A DNA stretch of 64,000 bases from the NCBI GenBank assembly GCA_002110485.1, contig MOWL01000075.1, forward strand, positions 1 to 64,000, given 5' to 3'. Below are positions 34,001 through 46,771 of the stretch, one piece after another. The number at the start of each line of letters is the position of its first letter. Within the stretch, counting starts at the first letter, position 1. The position numbers and the translations under genes are program-made. This DNA comes from Emergomyces orientalis. Its lineage: Eukaryota > Ascomycota > Eurotiomycetes > Onygenales > Ajellomycetaceae. The notes under the pieces were generated by a model. That model did no database searches, had not been told where the DNA came from, and saw only the letters and a program-made list of their open reading frames with translations.

Positions 34001-37000
34001 GATCCTGGCTGTGAGTCATCCAAACCTTCGAGTTCCTCAGGCTGGCCTGTTGTCAACTCGACTGGGGCCTGCTTTGTTGCATGGGTTGCCTGGCATGTTA
34101 GTTCAGAAAACAGAATAGTAAGTAAGGCATTGCTATTTTTTATTAAAAGTTGTTAATATTTCAAAATGCATGTCAGTTTCAAAAGGGGCAGGTAAATTCA
34201 TCTTTTGTGTTGCTGCTGAACAGCCCGTACTTCATATACATACACTGCTATATATCTGTTCCTGATGATATTACCGGATATGTTTTCCTTAAATCCCCAC
34301 CTACAGTATCAGCTCTGAAGATTGAACACAATTGCTCCAGAGTAGCCTCCCTAGGAAATCTGCATGCTGATCAGCATGATTTTTTTCAGATATGAAAACA
34401 TTGCTGCTCACTTTGTATATGTAACTTTCCATGCTGCTATTAACAGTATTCAATACCACCAAATCCGGATTATTTATTATTATTTCAGCCTAGACGGAGG
34501 GATGTTATTCAGCCTAATATAATTGCAGTCAGACAACATCAAATCTGAGTCAATCAGTATCCACCACTTGAGTTAACAGATGCCTTGCCTCGTGTCCAAG
34601 CAACGGGAAATGGTTAACTAACTTGTCTAGCATCTCTTAGATCAGCCTCAGCCTCAGAAGGTAGGAGGATTTACTCTCCATCATGCAACTGTTGCTGATA
34701 ATTCACTAAACTTTGTTTGCATGGGGTTGCAGCGAAAAACGTGGCCAGAGATGGTCAGACAGTCTTCCACCGAAATCCCGCCCGTTCTCGTATTTACTGA
34801 GTAATGCCTCGTTTAAGAACCTGGTGAGATGTTGTGTCCGCCGCGATTCACACCCGCACACACCCAAAACACACGGCCAATAACTGCATGACTATTATTA
34901 CACAGCATTGAATTTGCATGGATAGAGGTGACGCATGTCTCAAACAGCCTCGCTTGTCACAGCACGTAAGCGTCCTTGTTTTGTCTTTCGACTCTTTGTG
35001 CTACTGTTGTACAGTACATGCACAGTATTAATTTCGAGTCAAGAGTTCTAAGCGTAGTATTTGTAAAATTGGCCCAGCTCATCCGAGCCGCGGAGACATG
35101 AGGAGATCAGGACTGGTTGGCTGGCTCCAAACGCTAGAAGCATTCCAGAATGCAACTCCATGGACCATGGATATCGCCAAGCAGTAACGACTTGTGGTCA
35201 TTGGAGCGATGCTTGCTATTAAAAATATACAGTACAACAGATATGGCTGTTCAGAGACTTCGGACCTGCTGATTTGTTTTTGTTCAGCCAGATGCCTCTG
35301 AAGGAACCTTAGAGCAAAATTAACACATTGGAACATTTCTCGAATCCTTGTATGAATGAAAAGAAGAAACTCGAAACATGTAGGAAATATAAATTGGAAT
35401 TTAGGCACAGCGGAGGGCTGCAGATATAGTGAGGCATGCATTTGATCCATGATTTATTTACTGAATTCGTTACCTCATGCCATTTTCTTGATGGCGCATC
35501 TAGTATAAACAGCCCCTCGTCCATATATACACCTGCAGGGTTGTACAGCAGCTACCATAAGATGCACAATTTGTTCCAGCTTCATTCAAATGATTGTTTG
35601 GCGGGCCGAGTGAACAAACGACTTCAGCTGAAATTATAAGAGACAATTTAATACATGTGGCTGAGAACAACAAGCAACAAGGGTACAGCGGATTATTTCT
35701 GCAGAAAATCTTCCAGTTCCGCGCCAATCATAGCAGGTTTATTTAGAGTAAGTTCCGTTTATCTCCCTGGATTCACGATTTTCGAGTTTCACTGATCAAG
35801 AACGAGGTTTTTCTTTCTTTTTTTGAAGCTTCCTTATGTGCCCCATTGTTGGCATTAAGCGACCTATGCGCTCCCACAAAGTAATCTTCTGCAAGCACTC
35901 TGTAATTAATCTCTCCCATCATCTGTTGAATGATGGCTTAGGCGAGTGTTTTCTTGTCTCGCACGCAAGTCGACGATCAAAGTAGTTCGCAATCTTACCA
36001 AGGGCAGGTTTCGTTTTTCTGGACTATCTGCCCTCATTTTTCGGTCGAGAAGACGTGCAGTGTGGCGACTATTCTATGCAAGGTTCCGAAACTGCAATGA
36101 TATCACAGCCAAGAGCACATTCTCTGATTGTTCTCCGTTCTCCGTTCTCTGTTTCTACATTCTCCGCAAGAGCCCGCAATCATTCATCCTTTAGTTTCCT
36201 CTCGACCAAGCATTCTAAAATTTTGGATGGTCTGAAATAATGTGAAAAGATGGTTTCAATTGGTGTGGTCGGTTGTGAGCATCAAAAAAGTTGAAAATTA
36301 AAAAAAGTCGCTTAATTGCTTTTTGACCAGATGTCTCTCCAACCATTGCAATTTGGCCCTATGAATCCTAAATAGGCAAGATTTTCATAAAGTATTACAG
36401 CTAGCCGTGTGTGGTAAATCAATGTGACCCCAGGCTCAGTCAGATTTAATCATACCAAACTAGCTGTAATATTCAAAAAAAGAAAGAAAAAATCCATGGA
36501 TGTTAAAAAAAAAAGAGCGATCGTTATTTAAGCCCATGAAATCCATGAGCTCATCACTTGCTTCAAACTTGTCGGCAAAGTGGAAGAAACTTTGGAGAAG
36601 ACGGGGAACGGAGTCCGGGGAACGGGGGCACTGGGACACTTGCTGGGTTTGAAGTGGAGCATTCTTGATCACAAGATCATTGATATTTTAGCTATAACCA
36701 AAATCAATTCTTTGCTTCCGTCAAAGAAATCGAGGCGCAGGGTTCTTTATCTCAGCAGTTTAGTGGAGTGCGTGGAATTGTTTCTCGTTCACCGTTTAAA
36801 TGCGGCTCATCCGGAAAATTTCAGCTGGCCCGTGGCAGAAAGGGCGCGATTCGTTGGCTTGTTATCTTTCGTTAAATATATTTCCCCAATCGCCCAAGTC
36901 GTCAGAGTCATACCACCCTAACACACCATCAACGAATTGAGTTTGGGCGTTTCGAGTTGACACCATACGCTAGGTTTCAGGTTCTGGTAAGGCGTATGGT

Positions 37001-38480
37001 TAGTGGAGCGGATGGAATTGTTTGGGCTCCCACCTGTAGGCTGCCCGGAAGCGACTCGAGTCTCCAGAACGAGCCTCAACAAGGAGGATCATGATCTTGG
37101 CGGAGTTGGAGGAAGGTCCACCGCCACAGTGGAGCTCAATTTTAATTGTGCTTCCTTTTTGCTTTCTGTGTCGTCGTCCAAAGTTCAGCGGGCTCTCCTT
37201 GTGGGCTCGACTAGTAGGATGAGTAGGACAGAGGCGCAAACAAAAAACAGGGAAAATACCGAAAAATGAGAAAATAGATGTAAAACAGGAATTTGCTTCT
37301 AAGATATATTCAGAAGCGATAGCATTAAACAACCGAAAAGACGCTTAATGATCTTGTTTCTTGCAGTTGCTTCGTTTTCTTTGCTAAACATCAATATCGT
37401 TAAGGGTTTAGATAACGGCGTCTAACCGGTCACTCTTCCGCAAAGGGAGCGGAAACCGCCAGACAGCAAGCCCATTGAGGTTAACCATTTTGTGGTCTGG
37501 CAAAAAACTATTCTCTGACAGAGATGCGCAGGGCCAGAAAGACACCCTACTTTGATTTACTTTTAATCACTTTCGCCGCTGATCTTGGAACTAAGTTAGA
37601 CTCTGCATCTATCTTTAGTAATTCATCTCTGGTTGCCGTATACTTTCATCTCCCATGCTTCAATAACATTGTTGTCACTTTCCCACGGTTCTTGTGGTTC
37701 TCTTCTTGAATGGTGTCTCAGTCCAGTATCATTTTGTGTTGGTTAACATACTTCAGTATAAGTTTGCTGCTCCATTTTGCGCTCCCCATTCACACTCCCT
37801 CACGCCCCCCGATCTTCACTCACCCATGCTCACTTTCACTCACCCCCGAGTCCACCTGGATCTTCCATAAAGCTGCCCGTCCTCCCCCAGGGTCCTATGT
37901 TAGCCTCTTTTTCTACTCTCACTACAGTGGTTTCTGTGGCATCTGCCAATAGGCTAAAGATGTTTGCAAGTTTTAACCAACTTTCATATTATTAAACTTT
38001 CCAAGAGGAACACGAGACAGAAAATCAAACAAGACAGGTCCTGCACCAGAATACAACTAATCAAGATTCAGCACTATAACAGGCAGCATCATCATCAGAT
38101 ACAATTACCATGAACATGGACGCCGGGGAGATCCATACAAACCGGTCTCCCACAGTGGGGCCCAAGAATAAATACAGCTCATCAACATACCCCGGAACTA
38201 TAACCATCGTCTGATTAGCCTTGGACACCTGTCCAGAGACATACATCGAGCGCTGCGGTATCGAACCCCCAGTGGTATGGCTATTATTGGTATTAAGCCA
38301 CTGCGGTGATAATCACGCCATCCATGTTTAATTCCCCGCTGAAGGACCCGTTGTTGGGAGAGTATCTGCATGGCTCCAGTTCAATTCTGTGGAATTTAGT
38401 GGATCACTTCTATATGCTGGGACTCCGGCGTCGAACTCTGCAAGGGAAGGGAGCTAAACAGAAACTGTGTGTGATGCTTG
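31068..38480. other. Gene-poor stretch, only unsupported fragments
   Basis: 7.4 kb without a gene I can support. Minus-strand frames at 31806-32204, 32518-32880 and 33056-33418 are open for 120-132 codons, but I could not assign them. The 32.5-33.4 kb pieces hold leucine-rich segments (LGAHLTCIELDSVVFTYL, and ILTRLRNL at 33.3 kb) that might be an F-box/LRR relic. A 9-bp perfect inverted repeat, ACCATACGC/GCGTATGGT, lies at 36962-37003 with a loop of about 24 bases. AT-rich patches occur near 34.1-34.5 and 35.7 kb. Confidence 0.4.
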
Positions 38481-38499
38481 GAGAGGTTCTGATGTGAGC

Positions 38500-38980
38500 T
38501 GTGAGAATGAGAATGGAACTGTTCCAGCTTATCTCATCATTTCTTGTTCTCTGAGCTGCCAATGCATAGCCTCAGCAACTCTCCAGGGCATGGCCATCTC
38601 CTCTGCAATTTTCGCCCACATTTCCGACTTGAATCTGCTTGCTCTGTCAGTAAGCTAGCCGGTTATCATCAGATATCACACCATTTTTACCTTTCATATA
38701 ACAATGCTAGCTTGGTCTTGAGATCCTCGCTTCACTCACCCCATCTCTCAAGATAATTCTGATAGTGCAGGCAACAGCTCATTGCACTTCACCCAGGAAG
38801 TTTCTCACTGATATCTTCCCGCATCATTCCGCGCCCCTGAAGCTTGATGATGCGGACATCTTCTTCTGAGGACCACTTTGGCTTCTTCTTGAGTAGAATT
38901 TGGCGTGCATCAGAGCTATCGGTCTGGATGTCAGATGCCATTGGTTTGTTTTGGGCTAAGTGTTGAATCATAGACATCAT
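38500..38980 (-). pseudogene. Relic of a SANT/Myb-like gene
   Basis: Exon 1 runs 38980-38691 and exon 2 from 38634. A 56-bp GTAAAA..CAG intron still fits in phase. The N-terminus contains KPKWSSEEDVRIIKLQGRGM and then EDISEKLPG, a SANT helix pair. The following residues (SAMSC, LHYQNYLER) and exon 2 (FKSEMWAKIAEEMAMPW, EAMHWQL) match a small Myb-like protein family that I know as common in Eurotiales. It is broken by TGA where Arg is expected after LPG, TGA where Trp is expected before SED, and TAA near the C-terminus (38531-38529). An Arg-to-Cys change is also evident just after the first stop (SCCLHYQN). All these fit C-to-T or G-to-A changes. Confidence 0.75.
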
Positions 38981-39634
38981 AGAGAAATCTGCGGTACTTT
39001 ACAAGGAGAAAAGAGAAGATCAAGGGATGGAAGCAAAGTGGGAGAAGGGCTGGCTTTATATGTCTTCAGACCCTCTAGTCTATGCTAATGTTTCCCCCTG
39101 GAGATGGATTTGGAGTGATCGTGAGTTACCACAATGTTTACAGTATACATTGACTGAGCTAGGTACCAGCTTAGAGCCTACAAACAGAGGGGAGGTTCAT
39201 ATGGCATCTACAGTACACCCTCCACACTTCCTGTTGATGTATGGTAGCGATGTATACAAAATTGACTAACTTCCATCCATTATTGAACTACGACAGAAAA
39301 TCAAACAAGGTGGGTCTTGCACCAGATAAAACGTGGCTCATTGAGACAATTACCAACAGAGAAACATGAAGCAGAAAGAAAGAACAGAGCACATTAGTTC
39401 TCACAGGCTAGCTCGTACACCGGCAGACCTGACAGACAACATACATGAGAGCTGGGGAAGATATGTAGAAATCTGTCCCAGTCCGCCTGTCAAGAAGGGA
39501 AACTCCGAATTAACATCTTGTCAAACAAAATGCCAGAGGGCCTCCCAGATTGACCATTCACATCAACATTCCACTATAAAAGCATAAAACTGAGGCGCAA
39601 GAACGCGTTGGGTGGGCCAGACTTCCATGATGAA
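38981..39634. other. Intergenic, no gene seen
   Basis: This lies upstream of the Myb relic and downstream of the BCS1 relic. Nothing recognisable. Confidence 0.5.
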
Positions 39635-40732
39635 TCACGTGTTGTGCGCCTGGGTGCTCTCTGTAAGGTCCTTGAAAGAGTCTGTGAGGTTGAGAATTGC
39701 ACATGTTCTAGCATAATTATTCACCTTTCCTCTTTTCTTGCTGACTTTAGCAACCCAATTCTCCACTTCAGTCACTGCATCAGTAGGCGACTGCTTGTGT
39801 TCAAGCAGGAACGATAGCAGGATCTCAGCTGGGCTGAATACCTGGTCCGGAACCTTGGTGGCAAAGGCACCCACAAGTTCATCAATTGTTTGGTCATAGA
39901 TCTTCTTTTCTGGGCTGCAGTGATCCTCATCTGGCTGCTCAATTGTTTCATCATTGATCTTCTTTTTTGGCTTGCTGTCATCCTCATCCGACTCCTTGAA
40001 AACTGTATAGAAAAGACGAGAACTCATCTTTTCATCAGTGAGCTGAAATAAAACCTTTCTATCCACGCGGCCAGGGTGGATTAGCGCGTCATCCAGACAC
40101 TCGATGTGATTTGTTGTCATAATCAGCAATCGACCTTCCTGCGAAGATACATCATCCAGGGCATTAAGAAGAGCAGACAGAGATACATTTCCCTGAGACT
40201 TGCTTTTCTGTGAGAGATGTACCACGGCCTGGCTGGTGTTTTCTGTTGTTTCACTGTCTCCCGTTCGCCTTGTACTAGCAGCATCGATATCTTCTAAGAG
40301 AATGACACAATGTGGGGGAAGCTGGGCAAACAAACTGTTCAGGTGGCTGTTGTCGATGCTCGAAAGATTAAGTATGTAGATATCCAGCTCAAAATGCCCG
40401 GTGACAGATAAGCTGAAACTGGACTTCCCAGTGCCAGGAGGCCCATACAGCAGGAACCCTCTTCAATAGGGAATCCCGCGCTTTGCATACCAGCCCCGAG
40501 CTCACTCGTCCAGGAAATCATCAATATCTTTCAGCACGGCCATTTTCTCGTCCTCATCCATGATGACTGTCAAAATTGATCTGATGTCTCTTGCCTTTGC
40601 CTTCCTCCATTCACCATCATTATGCTCAAAGACTGCAGTCTTTTTCTGGATAAGTTTTAGATACTTGGCTCGGCAATCACTAAGAAGTTCTCTAAGGATC
40701 CTCAAACATATCCCAATGAGGCACCAATTCAT
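39635..40732 (-). pseudogene. BCS1-like AAA ATPase relic
   Basis: One reading frame on the minus strand carries the C-terminal part of a BCS1-type protein. It has a RILRELLSDCRAKYLKLI helix, EHNDGEWRKAKARDIRSI, Walker A as GPPGTGKSS (~40417-40445), Walker B as VILLEDIDAA (~40270-40300), and the sensor/second-region box TTNHIECLDDALIHPGRVDR. BCS1 proteins are AAA chaperones of the mitochondrial inner membrane, although fungi carry many paralogues of unknown role. Two in-frame TGA codons interrupt it (40504-40502 and 40465-40463), in FLDE-stop-ARGWYAKRGIPY-stop-RGFLL, where family members have Arg (CGA). The usual RLDDALIRPGR reads CLDDALIHPGR, also Arg losses. The N-terminal BCS1 domain is missing. 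It is a decayed duplicate. Confidence 0.88.
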
Positions 40733-40970
40733 GAAGGGAACTGTAGGACACCAGCAGTTGGTCTTTCAGTTGTAATTTTTGCTGATCATCAACCTGGAAT
40801 TTTTGCACTCACATGAAAAATATCCCAGTTCACCAAGACTCAATCAAGCTACTTTGTGCTGGGGCTGACAAATCATCCCAGTCGAAACAGCGAAAAATTT
40901 GGCTGAGGGTTTTGGGAGCCTAGGCATCGATCACCCAAAATCGAGGAGAGAATTTGCAGAAGGCACAGGA

Positions 40971-41069
40971 TGTCGGACCTATCCGTCCGGCTTAGTAATT
41001 CTCTCTCCACCATATATAACTCCGTAGCTAGCATACCCCTTTAATCAATCAAGCATCGTACCTCCCACA
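40971..41069 (+). repeat. Copia 5' LTR
   Basis: 99 bp, TGTCGGACC...CCTCCCACA. It contains CATATATAAC at about 41010-41019, a likely TATA box for transcription of the element. Confidence 0.95.
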
Positions 41070-41081
41070 GGTTATGAGACC
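41070..41081 (+). promoter_or_regulatory. Primer-binding site (half tRNA-iMet type)
   Basis: GGTTATGAGACC starts directly after the 5' LTR. GGTTATGAG is complementary to the anticodon loop of initiator methionine tRNA. Drosophila copia and several fungal Copia elements are known to be primed from such a cut half-tRNA rather than from the tRNA 3' end. Confidence 0.75.
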
Positions 41082-41302
41082 CGTTTTGCGCATAAAAAAC
41101 TGCGTATACAGGTTCCTTGTCAATAATAATCTTATTATATATTGCATTGCTTCATTCGATACGCCTTGGCGTTAAAATCGTCTTATTTTACACCATTCGG
41201 CGCGTTCTTAACCTCGTAGAGGGAAAACTCGTCAATTGATGATTAAGAACGCCCCGACGATTAGTATTGGCAAGGACCCGATAATTAATCATATAGAAAA
41301 CC

Positions 41303-44300
41303 ATGGCGGACCCATCCCGCCCACGTATGAACACCCGGTCGCAGTCCCGCATTGAGCCCACGGGCTCGGGGATTGGCGACGACCTTCCACACCGTTCCTC
41401 GTCTGCTCGCGGCCGGCTCCCAGGGGCCTTCGAGAGCTCCATTAACGAACCCCCCATTACACCACATCACCCTGATACCGGCCTAAACACGGCTCCAACG
41501 ACTGTGAGGCCGGCCCGATCCACCCGACGACTCGGCGAGCCTGAAAGGCACCCCGAGAGCGCCGATGAAGATGAGGGTGAAAACACCCCAGCATCTCAGG
41601 CCCCCATCCCTCATTCAGACCCCTATTCAGTTCGCCGTTTGGAGTATGAAACGGAGCGTGAGAGGCGCAAGGCCCTGGAGCTGCAGCTTCACATAGAGGA
41701 GCTTCGTGCTAGGACAGCAGCCACGCAGACAACCATCCCATTAACAACGCCCGCGGCTCGGCCCGCTCCCACATGGGATCCCGAGCTCGGAGCTAGGCTG
41801 GAATATAACCTCTACGATCCCGATAGCCGCGTTGGCAAGGCCATTGCCCAATTCAAGCAAGATGTGAAGAATATTGTCAAGCCAAACGCGCTAACAGGCA
41901 CATCCAACTACACTGCCTGGAAGACCACGATGAAAGCGAGGCTCACGGATGCACAATGTTGGGGTATAATAGAAAAGGAACAGGTTGAGAATCCCCTACA
42001 GGATCCTGAATGGGCTCCCTTCTGGGAGACAAGGAATCGTTGGCTATATGCATTTCTTTCAAACTCATTGAGTGCAGCAATCAGGCCCCGGTTCATGAAA
42101 AATGATGAGAACAGAATAGCATACACCCTCTGACACGCGATAGCGGAAGAATTCGCTATTCCAAAGACTCAACTGCGCCGCGAAGCTATATTAGAATTCA
42201 CATCATTGAGTGGCACGCAGGTTACTAACCTGCACACATTTTTTGATAAATTCCGAGCTGTTCTTATGAAATTGGAGATGGAAGACACGACCCCGCCAGA
42301 TGCATGATTGTTTGATACATTCTACTCTGCCCTTCCCAATATATGGCGGGACTATGTGCAAAAGAAAGTAGAGAAGGCCCAGACATCTAAATCAACACCT
42401 GTCACATTAGATGTACACTCATTGATGGAAGAGATCCGCTCGCGGTTGGACCCTCCTAAAGATAAGAAGACAACGCAGTCAGCAAGCACAGCGGCGAATG
42501 CTGCTCAATCAGACTCACTGAACATGAATTCAAATGCGTCCCGAGGGGCCCGTTCTCGGGGTCAAGGACGTGGTGGCTCCCGTGGGGGCCGCGGAACCGG
42601 CATCCCGCCGACCTGCCCCCAATGTGAAAGGGCCCATTACGGCACATGTTGGCTAGCTAATCCCGATAGAGCTTCTGAGGACTGGAGGGCCGCCAATGCC
42701 GCGAGGATTAAGGAATTCAAGGAGAAGAGAGAAAAGGGCAAGAATAAGGATAAGAAGATTAATGAGAATCAATTAGCTATAACAGATGGCTCAGAGACCT
42801 TTCAAATGGCGAATCTCGCGGAAATCATTAATATACCTGCGTGTTTTGTAGAACCTCGTAAGGACTCTCTCACTATATGGGACAGCGGCGCAGGCTGTCA
42901 TATAGCCTGCGATAGATCACATTTTTCGGCATTCTACAAGATTGACGGCCCGACCGTTCAGGTGGCCAATAAGGCCATCCTCAAGGTCCAGGGTGTCGGC
43001 ATAGCTTCTATACCAGCCGGGGAGAGGTTGATTGAGTTTAACCATGTGTACTACGTACCCGGACTGTCAGCCAACCTCATTTCCGCTGGGCTCATGGAGC
43101 GCCAGGGCTATTCTCGCCGTGATATGCATATCGATGCCGGAAACTACTTTGAATTCTTGTCCCCTGTTGGCAGTGATGTGTTCTATGCCAACCTAGCTCC
43201 CAATAATATCTATGTCCTCTCCGATAACCCTCCAACGTTTGAGGGTGTAATGAATGATGTGGAACTCGGTGGAACCGCATATCTCGCAGTTCCGAAGCCG
43301 AAGACTATTTCAACAGAATACAATCCTAATGCTGCCTCCCTCGGCCCGTTCAGCCGGGAGGAGATTGAACATCTAATTAACCCAAAGGACCCCGATACTG
43401 ACTCCTTCGTGGTGTCCCCACCGGCTCGCCTACCTGCTATCGTCCCGAAGCAGCTCTCTATTGATGAGTGGCACCGCCGGCTAGGCCATATTGGCCAAGA
43501 TAATATAATAAAGATGGCCAGGGATCCGCGTTTCGGGATCGCTATTATCGGCCCAAGAAAGCTCTCCTTCTGTGTCACATGTGTAAAATCCAAGCAAAAA
43601 CGTGCATCCTACAAGAATGCACCACTGCGCAGAGCCACCTGCAAAGCTCTTAAGATATGGGTGGATGTCTTCGGCGGAGGTGACACTCTTGAGACAGGGG
43701 ATAACATCTCCTCATATGCAGGCAAGAAGCTTGCAATGGTCATTACTGACAATGCAACAAGAATGAGATGGATATTCCTTCTGGAACGCAAGGATGAGGT
43801 GTTAAAATATATGCGGACTTTCAATCAATTCATTAAAAACCTTCTTGGGCGTGGCGTAGCAATCATACACTCTGACCGCGGAGAGTTGAATTCAAATGCA
43901 GCCTCTGCCTACATGCTCAGTGAGGGCATTAAATGGGAGCCAACTCCTCCTCACACCCCTCAACAAGATGGTGTATCTGAACGTTCCGTCGGCTTGATCA
44001 TTGAAAGGGCCCGATCACTATTAATAGATTCCTCGGCCCCCGCGAAGATGTGGGGTGAAGCCGTCATTGCGGCTACAGAGCTTCTTAATCTCATGCCAAC
44101 CTCAACAGTCTTATATGGGGGCGTAGAGAGCGCGGACCCGAAACCAACCACTCCCTATGAGGCATGGCTAGGAGCTCTACCATCGGCACGCGGCATACGC
44201 CGCTGGGGCTGTAAGGCATTTCTAAAAATAGTGCCCAAACCTATTAATAAGATGGCTCCCCGCTCTATGGAGCTAATATTTGTGGGCTATGATGGGTTCA

Positions 44301-46408
44301 CGAATTATCGACTGGTTGACCCCTCCAACGGGCGTCTATATATATCCAAAGACGTCATATTCCAGGAGGATCTGCACCTGGCGGACCCATCGGCACCCCC
44401 CGCTCGGGATCCCAAGGCCCTACCAACAGCGGCCCGACAGGCGGCTGCAGCGATTCCTTCGGCTACCCCGAATCTAAATATAACCTCAATCTCCACCCCT
44501 ACGGGCACTGAATCTAATCTCTTTATTGAAGATGAAATCCAACCAGATCGTTCACTTTTCTTGGAACTGACAAATAACTGGTGGATTGATTATGAAATTA
44601 CAGCGAGGATTCCAACCTTTTTGGTGCAGAATGCACCTACTTCTTCAGAATCTGAGCTAGAGATGAACACTACATTCCCCGCGAACCTGGCCACCCTTCC
44701 AACTGCAGAGAATGCGGCCTCAGTGGGGGAGGCCTCAGTGGGGGACAACCCTGAAGACCTTCCTGGGGATCCCGAGATCATTGGGCTCCTGATTCCGAAA
44801 AACCTCACGCGTGCCAGGGCTTCCCCCGAATGGAAGTACTATTATCATGCATGTGTTAAAGAGGTTAATCGTTTAAAACAAATAGGTGCATGGCGGCTAG
44901 TGGAAAGAACCCCTGACATGTCCGTACTTCGCGGCCAATGGGTGTTCGATAAGAAAATTAATAATATGGGCAAGGTTACCCGATATAGGGCCCGCTGGGT
45001 CGTATGTGGGAACTATCAAGAGAAGGGGGTTAATTACTCCAGAACCTTCACCCCTGTTGTATCCGCTTCCACATCCTGAGCTCTCATGGCGATCTCGGCA
45101 TCCCGAGACTGGCATGTTCTTCAAATCGATATGGTGACTGCGTTCCTAAACGCTCAGCTGCCGCAAAATGAGCGTGTATATATGCATCAACCTGCTGGCT
45201 TCAAGGAGGGCCGCGGCGACCTAGTCTGTGAGTTAATACAGGGCCTCTACGGGCTCAAGCAGGCCGCTCTTTTGTGGTATGAAGAACTGCGTAAAATGCT
45301 TCTAAGAACAGGCTTTCGCATTAGCCCATATGACGCTGGGTTATTCATTAATGACGCCCGGAAAGTCTATATAACAGTATATGTGGACGACGTGCGCCTA
45401 TATGGCCCGAATGTTGAAGATTTGAACTGGGCCAAGGCCGAAATAGCCAATAATTATGAGATCAAGGATGTAGGGGACTCTAACTGCTACTTGAGCATGA
45501 AGATTGAGAGAGGCTCAGATTCTCTCACACTCTCTCAACCCCTATTTGTGAAGAACCTATTAGAAGAGTTCTCTATGGAGGACTGTCATCCCACAACTAC
45601 CCCCATGGAGCAGAACATTGACTTCATGAATGATAATGAGGAACCTATTGCCTACACAGCAGAATTTACCCTACACTTCTATCAATCGGGCGTAGGATCT
45701 CTGCAGTATTTGGCAGCCAACACACGTCTGGATGTTAGCTTTGCAGCGGGCTTTCTCGGCCGATTTAGCTCGCGTCCTACATCGAAGAATTGGGCGGCAT
45801 TTAAGCGTACACTTCGCTATTTACAGGGCTCTGCCGATGACGGAATAACCTACTACAAGAATGCGGACATAGAACCCGTAGTGCATGCCGATGCCGATTG
45901 GGCGGGCAGGGACCCGGGTTCCCGATCAACCACTGGCTATATCATATATATGGCCGGAGGCCCCATTGCGTGGCGTAGCTGCAAGCAGACAGGGGTCTCC
46001 AAATCATCTACAGAGGCCGAATATATTGCTTCTTCGGAGGCCGCCTATGAGCTCGTTCATCTTCGGGAGCTCTTAGAGGATGCCGGCTTCGTCCCGTCCC
46101 GCAGAAATAACCTCGATGCCGAAGATTGCCCCATTCCCTCAATAGCCAATGGCCTGGCATGCACTATCCATGCCGATAATAAGTCTGCCATAGAGCTATC
46201 TTCTAGCGAGGCCATTCCACGCCGCTCGAAACATATAGAGGTTCGGTTCCATATTCTTCGGGATCTCACACATAAGGGAGAGATCTCGGTCCGATACATT
46301 CCATCCGCTGAGAATGCGGCGGATGGTCTAACCAAGCCACTGGGGCCACTAAAATATATGCATTGGAAGGAGCTTATTAAAATGAGGAAGAAAGGGGTTC
46401 TAGTTTGA
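41303..46408 (+). pseudogene. Copia gag-pol polyprotein, interrupted by three TGA codons
   Basis: A single frame of 1,701 codons runs from ATG 41303 to TGA 46406-46408. Internal TGA stops are at 42131, 42305 and 45077. The frame is otherwise undamaged. In order: gag with a zinc knuckle CPQCERAHYGTC (~42620); aspartic protease DSGAGCH (~42881); integrase HHCC zinc site (WHRRLGH...CVTC, ~43470-43585); integrase DDE residues in WVDVFGGGD, HSDRGELNSN and DGVSERS (~43660, 43870, 43975); reverse transcriptase with YVDD (~45379); and RNase H with ADADWAGRDPG (~45887). The first two stops fall in gag where Trp is plausible, in TL-stop-HAIAEEF and DA-stop-LFDTF. The third, in SASTS-stop-ALMAIS before the first RT block, fits Arg (CGA to TGA). 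Unless TGA is read through, only the first 276 codons would be translated. Confidence 0.92.
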
Positions 46409-46518
46409 AGAATATGTTGGGAACTGGTTTTTTAACTGTCTTGTTTTTCCAGTTAATTTTGTACATATACATAGAAGGAGGGCCTATTTCGTATGCAGCA
46501 CTATGTAGTGATACTATG

Positions 46519-46529
46519 GTGAGTGGGGG
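46519..46529 (+). promoter_or_regulatory. Copia polypurine tract
   Basis: GTGAGTGGGGG ends at the base before the 3' LTR, the site where plus-strand DNA synthesis would be primed. Confidence 0.7.
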
Positions 46530-46628
46530 TGTCGGACCTATCCGTCCGGCTTAGTAATTCTCTCTCCACCATATATAACTCCGTAGCTAGCATACCCCTT
46601 TAATCAATCAAGCATCGTACCTCCCACA
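46530..46628 (+). repeat. Copia 3' LTR
   Basis: Identical to the 5' LTR over all 99 bp as far as I can see. It is followed by the second CAGGA target copy at 46629-46633. Confidence 0.95.
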
Positions 46629-46771
46629 CAGGATTGGTCCACATTTATTTACGTTTCAGGGTATTTGCCTGCAAGCCAGCGATTGGTTTCGCAATAAATA
46701 CAACATTAAACCGCCTGTTACTCCGATATTCTGATCAAATGCTCCATTATGCAAACATTAGTCATAGGCTG

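Larger units (their letters stand above)
40971..46628 (+). mobile_element. Complete Ty1/Copia retrotransposon with identical 99-bp LTRs
   Basis: LTRs at 40971-41069 and 46530-46628 are identical by eye, start TG and end CA. They are flanked by a 5-bp direct repeat, CAGGA, at 40966-40970 and 46629-46633. A primer-binding site follows the 5' LTR and a G-rich polypurine tract precedes the 3' LTR. The element is 5,658 bp, and gag and pol share one frame. Identical LTRs point to a recent insertion. Short LTRs near 100 bp are small for this class. Confidence 0.97.

Noticed and set aside
36962..37003. 9-bp inverted repeat as a terminator or small RNA
   Set aside because: An isolated short hairpin in a gene-poor fungal region. 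A 9-bp inverted repeat is expected by chance at this scale and no neighbouring gene needs it.
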